A DNA stretch of 64,000 nucleotides from Chrysoperla carnea (Eukaryota; Arthropoda; Insecta; Neuroptera; Chrysopidae): positions 49,635,935 to 49,699,934 of the forward strand of contig NC_058338.1 of NCBI RefSeq assembly GCF_905475395.1. The letters are read 5' to 3'. A program made the position numbers and the translations under genes. This document shows, one piece after another, positions 51,201 through 61,300 of this stretch; position 1 is the first letter of the stretch, and every line of letters starts with the position of its first letter. Under the pieces are notes generated by a model that had not been told where the DNA came from, did not search any database, and saw nothing but the letters and a program-made list of their open reading frames with translations.

Positions 51201-54200
51201 GTCCACAGACTTGAGACACAAGAATGGACAGTTTTTGAGATATTTAGCATTCCTCGAAATAAAAATCTGTTCATAACGATCTATTTTTATAGTCGCCGTA
51301 TATCTATCGTTGTCTCTTAGTCGTTTATGCTTAGCACTTTCTGATTAAAATATATTTACACTCTGTAAATCTAACTAAAAACAAATGAAAACAAACAATT
51401 AACTGTGTTAATTGTTGAAATATCCTGTATTGTTGTTTCTCACGCATACTGATTGAAAAAAAATTCTTTTCTTACGGGCGTAGATTCAGTTATTTTCATT
51501 ATCGGGAAAGTTGAATATGTTAAAGGTTGCATTCACATGAACAGCTAGTTTTATGATTTCAAACTTTTTTAAGTATACAACTTAGAATAGATAAGAAGCA
51601 TACTCTACGTATGACATGTATATCACCAAATATATTTTAGAGAAAAAAGTATGGCACCTTTTTTACTTTTGCTCTGTACATATTTTGTGACGTAGAGATA
51701 CAAAATATCATGAAATTATTGTCGGAAAACTTTTACAATTATTTACCCAATACCCACAAGGCAAACACAGCACGTACATACAAAAATAAAACGAATAATT
51801 ATTATATAAACATAATTATTAGAAAAATGGAATGTCATGCTTTCTTGATAATTTTGTTGTTCATTCTTGACTTTCCGTGTTATCACCCGCATTTACGTTT
51901 AATTACTGCATTTAAAGTGTATAATTAATGAATACAACTTGGTTATTAGTTGATAGCAAAGATTCCGTTGACATGTTTTTGGTGATAAGAGGCTTGATTG
52001 ATCATAGTATACTTTCCCTGAAAGCACAGGCGTGCAATCCGCACATTGGCGAATAACAACATTGACAAACATTGATCCATAAAATTATTTACATGGGGCT
52101 TCCATATACAAACTATTATTCCCTCTTTTATGACCTTAGAGTGGAGATAAAAAAGTGAAAAATAACTTACAATCTATTCTTATATCTATCGAATTTACAA
52201 AAAAAATTTCATTAAAATCTGGCAAGCCATTTCGGGGCAGTTTATACACACACACACACACACACCATGACACGAGATACCTTTAAACAGTTTTTTAAAA
52301 ATGCCCTCAATGGCTTACTACTTTTTACCGCGAATTTTGTGTGAAGGGTGGTTAAAATCTAATAAAACTTAGGATACTAATTTCATTAAGAGTTCGGTTT
52401 TTGCTATTTGGCAACGTAACAGTAGAAAGTAGTATGCATCTTTTAAGTGCAAACTCTCATGTGCATTATTGTACAGAATCTAAAATTGCGAATTTATGCT
52501 AAGAATATAATAAAATAATATTAAAGCACATAACTTTCCGCGTCCTATTTTTAATTAAAAGGAAAAGTTTATGTGATTTATTATTTTTATTTTTGCTCTT
52601 ATTTTCGAATTAATAGAGTTGTTAAAGAGTTATGTATATGTCTGAAATTTTGTTAAAATTTTAAATAAATTGAAAACGTAACCGTACTTACCTTTTGATT
52701 GAATTTTTTTATTTACCTACAGTATCATAAATTGTTTTATTGTCAATGTCATTATTGGTTTGATAGGTTTTCATTTTTTTAAATAAAAATTTATATAATT
52801 AATATATTACTATATAGATAATAATTTTTAACAATTTATTATTAAATATATCTAGTACAATGTCCAAGATCGTACAAAAAAAATGTATACTTACTGTTTA
52901 ATTATAATTTTTTTATAAGTAAAAAAAATACTTCATATAGAGGTATTACGTATTCAAGAATTTTACTTATTGTGTCGAGGATATTTTGATGATTAAAGCA
53001 AAATTTTCATAACGTGATTATATACGGTGAAACATTTAAATCGATAAATCGCTAAAAAGTCGTTAAACTAAAAATGTTGATATTAAAGGAGAGGGGGGGC
53101 ACCTATTCTATAACTTGAATTTCACCTTTACCTTTAGGGTCTCCTCAGGCTTATAATGTTAAGAGCTGGAAGAATATCTATAACTTAAAATATTTATGGC
53201 TTATTTTAGACCTAAAAAGTAACTTTTAGTTCGTAAATCAGCAAAATTGGTCATTTGAATCACGAGTACCTACATTGGTCATATAATAAACAGTTTAAAC
53301 ATTAGTACTCAAGCATGTGCAGGGTGTTTAAACAACTAACGTACAAAACCATGTTTTAATATTTGATACTCTCCTGTTTACTCTAATCTAAGATGAAATA
53401 GACGCACTTTATTAGTCTCTGCCCAGTTAACTTATAAATCTTGTTAAGGTATTTCCGGCATGAAAGCACTTGTCGGAAAATTTGGTCAATTTTTTTTTTT
53501 ACATACTTTGAATAATGTTAGCTGTCAGATCCCAAAGTTGCAGAATTACTGGTCGTTTAGATCGCGAGATAATCAGCTGCAAAGTTCGCGATTTCGAGGC
53601 TCAAAGCATGTAAAACTTACTGTCCTCCTAAATATTTTGTACAAAATTAAAAAATTATCTCGACAGAATTGAAAAAAAAAAAAGTAGGAGAGTTGAAAGT
53701 AAAAACTAGCACCACGTCGTTTTGTTTTCGAGATATTAGTTTTGACGTAAATTTTCAAAAGTGGGAACTTAGGCATTAATTATCTCGTGTTTAAATCGGT
53801 CAAATTTTATGAAATTTATTACTTCGTCATTGTGTTGAGTCAATTGTATGGCCGGTCTATACATATAGTAGTAAAAGATATAGTGTTGTTAATCTTCAAT
53901 CTGCATCTTGCACTCTATACTCTAAAAGTCTAAACTAAGGCAAAGCGAAATTGTTAGACAGATATTCTATAGAGAGGAATGCTTTCTTCATATCTAAAAT
54001 ATTTTGTTAAAACAAAATTTTTACTAGTGGTTAGATACTGCGTACAGACACAGGACTTTGCTCTCATTGATACTGAGTCACTTCACCCTGCATGTTGGCA
54101 TTCACTTATGTATTTTTATGTTTTATAAAAATAGACTGCAAGATGATGACACTGCCTGACTGCCAGATTTAATTGGACGATTTTCTCACTTATGTGTCCG

Positions 54201-57200
54201 AAAATACCGAAAAATTTGTGATAACTAACATTATTGGAGGTTAGATGCTCAAATCTAAAATTTAATTCCTAATTTTACGCCCAAATAAGGTAGTCTAATC
54301 GATCAGTGTTGCTTCTTCTATTAATTTACTTCTAGAATATAAACACGAATTAAATAGATAAAGAGATGAAGAAAGTTTTGCATTATTTTATCCCTTTGGT
54401 CATTTATAAGCGTTTTTCCCATGAGTTTTCCGATGCTTTTATGTATTCGGGAACTTAATTTAAGAGACAGCACCGATAAAATAGTTTAGACTTTGAGGGC
54501 CATCTTTTTTCCATAATACGACATATATTTTAGTATTCTCGCAGTCATAAGTGAGGAAATCGTTTAGTGAAATCTGCCATCATCTTCCAGTCTAATACTC
54601 GCGATGAGTCATCTAGAAGAACAACATTTCAACTATCAAGACAAAATTTGCATCAGACTAAACATACTTACCTTATTTTTTTCCCCATAAATATTCATTT
54701 GACCTTATTTGTTTACATAACAATTGTTTTATATTAAAATCACACGAGACGTTTAAGTTGATAAAAAAGGGTAAAAAATATTATATCATCTTTTTTTTAT
54801 ATAAAGAATGGACTTTGATTAAGAAACTTATTTTATAATTTCAATTTATATTACCGATAAAATAAAATCTTTGAAATCTCCAAACAAAATTAATTTAAAA
54901 ATCTGATTTTCTGTTTTATAGCATCCTGGTGGTGAAGAAGTATTACTTGAACAAGCTGGACGTAACGCAAGTGAAGCATTTGAAGATGTTGGTCATTCGA
55001 GTGATGCACGTGAAATGATGTTAAAATATAAAGTTGGTGAACTTGTTGAATCTGAACGACAACCTGTTAATGAAAAAGGACCACATTCCTGGTCAAATGA
55101 ATCAGCTGACCAAAATAATGGGTAAAATCAATATTTATTTTTTGAAAATTTCCACCGTTAACTTTTCCTTCCAATATTCTAGTCCTTTCCTGGATTTTAT
55201 TTTTAGCACTGCGTGATTTAAGTGGAGTATAATTGGTTTGGTTTATTTATAAAAAAAAATATCGGTAAAATTTGGTAAACATATATATTTTTTACCCCTA
55301 TCTTATGCAAGTCATAATAATCCACCAAAATTAAGTTGAAAATATCGCTTAAATAAAATACTTTTATCAATAATTGTGTTATCAGGAGTGGCCAATGAAT
55401 TCAAAAAAAATAATATTAATTACTTGATAAAAAAAAGATAAGTTTATGTAATTTTAAAAATAAATAATATTAATGAAGAATTTTTTTAATCTCGCAATAA
55501 AATTTTAAGTTTAGTGACTTTTCGTTGAAAATATGAATTATTACTTCATAGCCTCATTTTTTTTAACATTGCTCAGTAGTTTGACCTTAAGTCTGTATAA
55601 AAAGTCTCTGCAGGCATGGATAATTTAAGTATCCTACATTTCCATAATTCAAATAAATTAAATTAAAATTAGTTAAAATAAGCTCAGTTATAGCAAATTT
55701 AGCAACTTTGGCGCATGTGTAATTTATTTGTATTATACTAATTACATAATATTTTTACTGGAGGTTAGCTGGTAGTTACCAACTATATGCGAAATCCGAA
55801 TAATTTTCATATTATGCACCTTTTTGAACATTCATTGAAAAATTGATCATAAAGTCCCTAACATTTCAAAATTACAGTGATTTTTCACCTAAATCAGGAG
55901 TCCCGTGTGTTAATTTTCTGTTTAAATCGGGATAATTTAACAGATGGAAATTTAAAAAAAACTATTAGGGTAATTTTATTTTTAAACTTTCAAATCAAAA
56001 TTTAAGAAACACAAAATTTTTTCTATCTGTTAATTGTGCTCAACGGTTGTAAAATATTTTGTCCCATGTATGGGACAAAAGTTATCATGAGGTTAACCTC
56101 AGTTTAACTTATTTGTAGTAATGCATTGAGGAGTCTTAATCACAAACATGACCTTCATTTGAAAAATAAATAAACATGCACTATGTATAAAACTGTTACT
56201 CAGTCTAAATCTGGACTCAACATTATTAAGCAACTACAGCTTCCAACTATTGATGTGTGAAATTTAATGGCCGATAACGTAGTATATACTTTTTTAAATT
56301 TCTATACTAAATATTTATTTCGGGTTTGTTGCGAGATAATCATCTCACGTGCAAGACTGGTAGCTATGACAGAAACTGTCTTAGGCAACCCAGACATAAA
56401 ACCATTATGCTTGCAAAGTTCAATTTCATCAACCATCTTCTAAGATGATAAATGAAAGCCTTATTGTTTATTTATACTTTCCTAATATTATCTAAAAAGT
56501 GTGAAAGCGCCAAACCGTTTTTCAATAAGATAAAATAATTTTCATTCGTTTCTTAAATCTGTTCAAAAAGTGATTTTGCAATCTTTATGATGGAAGGAAG
56601 GAATTCTGCCACCAAACGTGTTCAATGCTAAAATTTCGTAATATTTGGGAAAAAAATTAATATAATTTTTGGTTACATTTTTCAGGGGAAATAACAAACG
56701 CTGTTGTATTGTTGTCTAGACACCACAGAGTATTTTCTATTTAAATTATATTAATTCTTGCGAACATTCCCAACTGAATATAAATATTGAAATATATGTT
56801 TATTTAAAGTTAATCTTTATTTGTCCACTTTATTTAAATTTCCCTCCATCCATTTTATGATGTCATAAAACATAATAAACGTAAAGAGCGTTGTAATTTA
56901 TATTTAACAAATGTATTTATCAAACAAATGATAACAACACCATGAATTTTTAATTTATAGGTCTGAGATATGCAATTTACACGCCTCATTAACTGAAGTA
57001 ATTGCATAAATTTTTGGCTTATATCCATTTTTAGAGGTTTTTATAAGAAATGCCCTCTAGGCCCCGTGTATTATTTATATATTATTTTGCTTGATGATGA
57101 TATGGTCAATACTATTTGATTTACAAGTAAAACCTAGACAATTATATACAACAGCTTTAATTTAAAGCCGAATAATATTCGATTCTATGAAAAATATCGA

Positions 57201-58306
57201 AAAAGATAATATGGCAAAAAATAAGTCAAATTTGATGACCTGTCCTTATGCCAATTTGATGACCGGCTATTTGATGCTTTAGGTGAAATCAAAAATGCAT
57301 TATTACTGTTTAAACTTACCAGTTATTGATATGGCTTATGACTTTCAGACATAGAGTTATAAGATTTGTTCACAGGAGAGGATATTTTAAAAAATTGAAA
57401 GGTTTATTAGTGACTTGTTACCTGACTCAATCTGTCCATGTCCGTCAGAAAACTATTAAAAAAACAAATATTAAAAATTCGAAAATATAGTTTAAATTAT
57501 TCGCATTTTTAATTTTTGTGATACTGTTTTTAAGTTTTGATCACAATTTTTTTTAATGGTTAAGAAGAATTTTCTAATGAAATACTAAAATTATATATTT
57601 TCAGTCTGGTAAAATTTGAGCAAGGAAATATTCATTTTTTGCTACATAAAATAGTTTATGACATATCTAAAAATAATGAATTTGGCAGTAATAAGCATTA
57701 TTTACTAAATTCTATGGTTATTATAAAAGCTTAGAGATTGAAATCAAAATCAGTTATCTTATTTTTGAAACGACCCCCCACTGGCTGAAACTGGCTTTAT
57801 CATCTTTAGCAATTGTTTTCTATGCTCGCTTCGTGTCCATCTCGTGGTTTTCGATGTTATGGTCTTGAGTGCAGATTGTTTGGCTTGAATATCTAGCCAT
57901 ACTGAGTAGTCGCCAAGAAATTTTTCTATATTATTAAATATCTCGCTTCAGTTAACTACTCCCTTACTAGACTACTAATTAAGTAATATATTAATGTTAG
58001 GAAAATTTTAATATTACAACTCTTAATAAGGTGAATTTCTCTTCATTCGACAACAAAGATTCTTATCGCAACCTCGTTTGAATTTTTATTTAATCCTTAT
58101 AATCATTCCACATTTCCAAATTTCCAGCCCGCGGAGTTTTCCTTATTTGTCGTAATTAAAAAAAAATTATTTAATAATATTAATGACACTTCTTTTTTTC
58201 TTTTAGTGGAAGCAGCTGGACATCTTGGTTAATTCCTGTAACTCTTGGCCTATTAGCTACAATTCTATATCGTTTTTATGTATCCTCAGCTCAAGCATCA
58301 CATTAG
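39228..58306 (+). CDS. Cyt-b5: Cytochrome b5, ER tail-anchored haem protein
   Basis: Exons: 39228-39338, 54922-55121, 58207-58306 (stop TAG); phases agree, 136 residues, close to the ~134 of Drosophila. Known role: carries electrons in the ER to fatty-acid desaturases, elongation enzymes and P450s. Seen: [14 protein letters not shown] start, a haem-binding domain at residues ~5-82 with axial ligands His38 (HPGGEE) and His62 (VGHSSDA), 24 residues apart as in CYB5A, then YKVGELVE. A polar linker (~83-108) leads to one C-terminal membrane helix ([19 protein letters not shown], ~110-128) and the short tail VSSAQASH, the normal tail-anchored layout. The start is the first ATG after the A-rich leader. 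The intron falls directly before the HPGG motif and is 15.6 kb long, filled with repeats; the second is 3.1 kb. Confidence 0.96.
41005..41230. repeat. Interspersed repeat, family C, copy 1
   Basis: Contains GTTATAAGTTTGACCGCTAT, GTCTGCCTGTCTG, GGATGAACCGACTTGGATTT and TAGGGTTCCGTACCGG. This block order matches a repeat very common in insect genomes, as I recall it. A second, more decayed copy follows at 41935-42235. Confidence 0.65.
41535..41605 (+). repeat. Family A fragment
   Basis: ATACCTTGTATTTATGAAATATATCAGAG followed by GTTTGTAACGCTTAGAAATATTGAT matches the start of the 42692 copy. Only the first ~70 bp are present. Confidence 0.6.
41935..42235. repeat. Interspersed repeat, family C, copy 2
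   Basis: Shares GTTATAAGTTTGACCGCTAT, GGAGAGTGTTCTTAGC and GAGTTCCGTACC with the copy at 41005. An internal partial duplication is suggested by two GTGTTCTT...GTTTCAAG/GTTTAAG blocks and two ends with TTCCGTACC or TTTCGTATCC. Confidence 0.55.
42692..43232 (+). repeat. Dispersed repeat, family A, most complete copy
   Basis: Starts with a terminal palindrome (ATACTATGTATATATGAAA then ATATCATAGTAT). It continues with TTTGTCCCAAGTTTGTAACG, AGGTGTTCATAAAATCACC, ATCAAGCTGAAATTTTTACA, GAGTTCGTAAATGGGCAAC, AACCGTTAGAGATAGAACA and CTGTTTATCCACGAGGGCG, and ends with ATACATGGTATTTCAACAA and GTTTGTTTTCACTTG. About 540 bp with no coding frame. It gives a reference for recognising the seven or so other copies in the window. 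Confidence 0.8.
43404..43588. mobile_element. 185-bp MITE with ~33-bp terminal inverted repeats
   Basis: The left end CGTTTTCCACTAAACGGAC continues AAACAAAAACAAAACT and pairs with the right end AGTTTTGTTTTTGTTTGTCC continuing GTTTAGTGGGAAAACG, apart from a one-base length difference. The centre is unique and non-coding. No clear target-site duplication was identified. Confidence 0.85.
43931..44130. mobile_element. 200-bp foldback MITE
   Basis: The left end AAAACACGCTTTATTACACT, then GCGGATAATCATTTTAATTG, pairs with the right end CAATTAAAATTATTATCCAC, then CAGTGCAATAAAGCGTGCTTT. Arms are about 50 bp. The family A copy at 44131 starts directly after it, so one element inserted at the end of the other. 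Confidence 0.8.
44131..44480 (+). repeat. Family A copy, 3' truncated
   Basis: Starts ATACCATGTATACATTAAAT, then TAGTCCCAAGTTTGTAAGGC, a GTCTGTCTGTCTGTCA tract near 44268-44284, GTAAATGAGCAACATAGTCC and AACCGTTAAAGATAGAACA. It ends where the 42692 copy has the CACTGTTTATCC block. Confidence 0.7.
45530..45900. other. G+C-richer segment, probable decayed element
   Basis: It differs from the AT-rich background and contains GAATCCATAAACCACGTGGC, GGGGAGGGGGTGATAATGA and AGGCTACGGGAGCCTACATG. The CATAAACCACGTGG stretch resembles one I know from insect interspersed repeats, but I cannot classify it. Confidence 0.35.
46555..46640 (+). repeat. Family A 3'-end fragment
   Basis: TATCAACACTGTCTATACATGG, then TATTTCAACAACTAACTCAG and TTGTTTGTTTTCACTTGTTT, match the end of the 42692 copy. 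An internal fragment (AACCGTTATAGATAGAATAA) lies separately at about 46858-46915. Confidence 0.65.
47701..47955. repeat. Three tandem 85-bp repeats
   Basis: Units 47701-47785, 47786-47870 and 47871-47955 each start AACATACGATAT and end GTGCTCCTTCCCC, with only scattered single-base differences. Each carries a palindrome, TGATTGTTTAAACAAAAAAC followed by AATCA (the third unit has TTGGTTAAAC). Confidence 0.92.
49142..49300. repeat. Inverted-ended repeat with ACCCGCCCG termini
   Basis: The left end CAATTACCCGCCCGCTTCGC is mirrored by CGGGCGGGTAATTATTAG on the right. Related ends occur at about 25170-25195 (ATACGGGCGGGTAACTACTG) and 27725. This resembles the boundary of common insect RTE-like repeats. 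Confidence 0.5.
50470..50650 (+). repeat. LINE-tail fragment (RTE-like)
   Basis: CAGTTTCATTCCAATCCATTC, AGTAGTTTTTGCTTGAAAG, ACCACAAACAAACTAACATC and an end of TATATAGAGATAGAGATTA follow the usual order of insect RTE-type 3' ends, as I recall them. No coding part remains. Confidence 0.5.
50969..51063. repeat. 95-bp hairpin
   Basis: GGGTTGAAGAAATAAAATTT, then CCAATTTCATTGCTTAGTCCAC, faces GTGGTCTAAGCAAAGTAAAT, then TGGAAATTTTATTTCTTCAATCC. Arms are about 43 bp with one or two mismatches around an 8-base loop. Confidence 0.85.
51380..51440 (-). repeat. Family A 3'-end fragment
   Basis: CAAATGAAAACAAACAATTA, then TTAATTGTTGAAATATCCTG, is the reverse of the far end of the 42692 copy. Confidence 0.6.
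52246..52265. repeat. (AC)10 microsatellite
   Basis: Ten uninterrupted AC units directly after TTTAT. Adjacent sequence (TTTCATTAAAATCTGGCAAG) looks like another LINE tail remnant. Confidence 0.95.
53205..53400 (+). repeat. Degenerate family A internal fragment
   Basis: GTTCGTAAATCAGCAAAATTG and AGTTTAAACATTAGTACTCA only loosely follow the GTTCGTAAATGGGCAACATAG and AAAGTTTAAACATAAAAAAT blocks of the 42692 copy. Confidence 0.35.
53454..53830. mobile_element. Family B MITE, truncated copy
   Basis: Starts TTAAGGTATTTCCGGCATG and shares TTTAGATCGCGAGATAATCA, GTTCGCGATTTCGAGG and TTTTGACGTAAATTTTCAAA with the copy at 38250. The right end with a second terminal repeat was not found. Confidence 0.65.
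55122..58206. other. Second intron of Cyt-b5
   Basis: 3.1 kb between the haem-domain exon and the membrane-anchor exon. AT-rich, and I see no repeat, RNA gene or second gene that I can support. Confidence 0.6.
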
Positions 58307-61300
58307 TCCATTAGTTCGGTTTTCAAAAATAATTTTTCTTGTTTTTGGTTTCGAAAAAAGTAAATTAAATAATAATACAAAATTATTCAAGAAAAAAAAA
58401 ACAGTAAAAAATATTCAAACAAACAAAAATTATTTCCGTACAATTTTCATTTTTTGTTTCTTTTTTATGTTTTTAATCTGTCTTTTTGCTAAAAGATTTA
58501 TTGTTGTCATCATATATTATTCAGCATGTTATTTACTTTTTAATTATATGAGATTGGTCAATGAAGATGCACAGAACATGTTACAATTTAATGTAAACAT
58601 TTTTTAAATCGTTGTTAAGGGATTAGTCTTTATCTAAAGCAGTTCTCATACGATCGATTATATTGTCAAAATCAGCATAAAACTGAATAGATTGTAAAAA
58701 AAAAAAGATAATGTAAGCCAATTACAGTTTCTCAATATTTATTGACCATATTGACAAAATTTTATAAACAATACATATTGATCGTGTGAAGGTTACTTTA
58801 CAATTTTCCTATACATTTAGGGTTAATTTATATAATATCCGTATTAATATTGTTTTTTCCCTCATTAAAAGCGCTCTTGCCCTACTTTTAAAAGTAGGTT
58901 CTAAAAGTTTTAAATTTGGTGCTTGTAAATAGGTTTCTGGAATCTAAAAATAATTAATTTTCCTAAATTTCATTAGGAATTAGCTTTAATTATGTCAAAT
59001 TTTTTAGGTCACATAAGCACAGTATAAGTATGAGACATTATTTTCACATAAATAAAATGTGATAACCGTCATTATTAAAACTATAAAAATGATAAAGAAC
59101 GAAATAATAAATATTTTATTTTGTTGCTTTTTTAATTATTTATTTTCCTTGAATAAAACAGAATATATCTACATTCCTCTATGACAAAAAAATTCCTTGC
59201 AAACCCTTCGAACTAAGACACAACATCTTAAGTCTTATAGGTTTTCATATATGTATTTTTGTTTGGAAGACATTGACAATCGAATATAAGCAATTATGTA
59301 ATTAAGGAAGTTTTTTTTTGTCTTAACACTATAAAATTGTGTTGTAATACAATCTATTTAATTAATAATTCTCCCTTCGCCCATCATGATACTCAGAAAT
59401 ATATCGATCTACGTTGAAAATGGTTCCACTAACATCGAAGGTGATGATTGGAGTGGAAATATTGTAAATATTTATACTGTGGCGTAACTACCTCATAATA
59501 CTAAGATTCTTATGTTGATGAAATAATGAACTTTACCTCAAAATGTCACCATATATTTTCTGAAAATGGCTAAGTTCACATGACACGACATGAAAAACTG
59601 TTCAAAAATTGTAATAAATAAAAAAATGACGCTGGATGCTTGTAACAACAATTGTTAAAATGTGGAAAAATAAAAAAAAATTAACCTAACATTTATTTGA
59701 AAATGTTTCATTATATTGTAATCCAAGTATTTTATTAATTTTTTTATACAAAAATATAAAAAAAAAATTTGTAATAATTAGAGAATTTTTAATAAAAATG
59801 AGACAAAATATAAAAAATTACTTAGTTTAAATATATTTTAAATGCAATATCATCCACCATCTCGGATGGAAGAAGAAAATCCTAAAAAGTTATTATTGGC
59901 TTGACTAAATGTTAATTTTATAATCGTAATCTCCAGCCTGATTTCGGTTGCAAAATTATAAAAATACGTAAAATATTTAATGTTAAGCAGTAAGCAGGAC
60001 ACTACTTCTGGCGCTTTTAAGCGTTTCTTCTATCTAAAAATTTATTTTAATTAAGATTATCACTCGGGTGTTTTTTTGACAAAACATGAAGTATTAGAAA
60101 CTTAGAACAGACTTAAAAGCGTTAGAAATATTAAAGTGTCAAATTAATGCACAAATAAAACCATCCAAAATAAAAATTCATCCTAAAATTGTGATATTGT
60201 ATCTGAAAAACTGTGAACGTAATGACTTTTCAATGTTTTTTAAGTGTTTTAACAAAATAAAGTGGTGCATTCTACAATAACGTTATTTAATTTTAATTCA
60301 TTTTAAGAAACTTCTGTGAAGCATTAGTATAAAAGTTGGTACACGCCACGAATAAGTTGATTTTGGATATTTCTTTTGTTATTGAAATTGGTGGTTGCGT
60401 TTACTAGTGCGCATCACCTCGTCGCAGGTGAAACTGCTGAATTTAAAATCTTTTTTCATATTCTTATATAAATGTGTAATTATCAGACAGTGTTGCCATT
60501 GCTAACGCCGCGTCAGATACTATTCTAATAATTAAAAAAAAAAAATCTTGAAACATTGTAGTCGAAAAAAATAATTTTAATTGGTCAAACAGTACTTCGG
60601 TTGCTTTACTATCATGCATCCCACATTATTTAACGCAATTTCAATATCAGCTGCAAGACGTACTTCATTCGACCTAATTTTAATAAGAAAAGAAATACAC
60701 AAAATTTAGTTGTCTTAGAATTGAACTCGAAAGTGTTGTTAGCTCTCATACTACGTTATTAAAGGCAATGGCAGTCAATGATGAAAGATAGATTATGTTA
60801 ATTATTTATATAGGGTGGGCGCATCTATCTGTTCGAGTTATTAAATTTGTAAATAAAATAATTTATTTTTCGAAAATTGTAACTATTGAAAATGAAGTGC
60901 TGCTTCTTAAAATTTTTAACATCAATGCTCTGGAAAAATAACACACGACCTAGAATTGAAACGGCAATCTCTGACTTTCCAGACTCTCGGCTGTAACCAA
61001 AGGAGCCATCAACATGTACAATAAATCTTTATCAAAGAAGGTGTTTAGCTTTCTTATCTTGACATTAAGTAATATGTAGGCGACATTAAGGAATTATATC
61101 GCTTTTTCTTCGCTTAGTTGAGCTTATGATTTTAACTCAAAAAATTTTTTCAGTTGAAATTAATTTGCAAAATTTTACAAATTATATTCGTAAAAGAGCA
61201 ATTAAAAAGGAATTTAAAAAAATGATTCTTGTGGCCACCCTGGTTGCTATATCACATTTCTTCTATTAAGGGAAAAAGATTTTTATTCCCTCGTTATTAT

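Larger units (their letters stand above)
39339..54921. other. Repeat-filled first intron of Cyt-b5
   Basis: Bounded by GAG|GTAAAT and TTTTATAG|CAT. All short reading frames inside lack domains or conservation that I recognise. It holds family A repeats, small MITEs, tandem repeats and LINE tails, listed separately. Stretches without any recognised repeat (for example 39360-40990 and 47960-49130) appear to be plain AT-rich DNA. Confidence 0.75.

Noticed and set aside
58278-58607. A 109-codon open frame overlapping the end of Cyt-b5
   Set aside because: It starts inside the Cyt-b5 final exon in another frame and runs through the 3' UTR; composition is that of translated AT-rich DNA.
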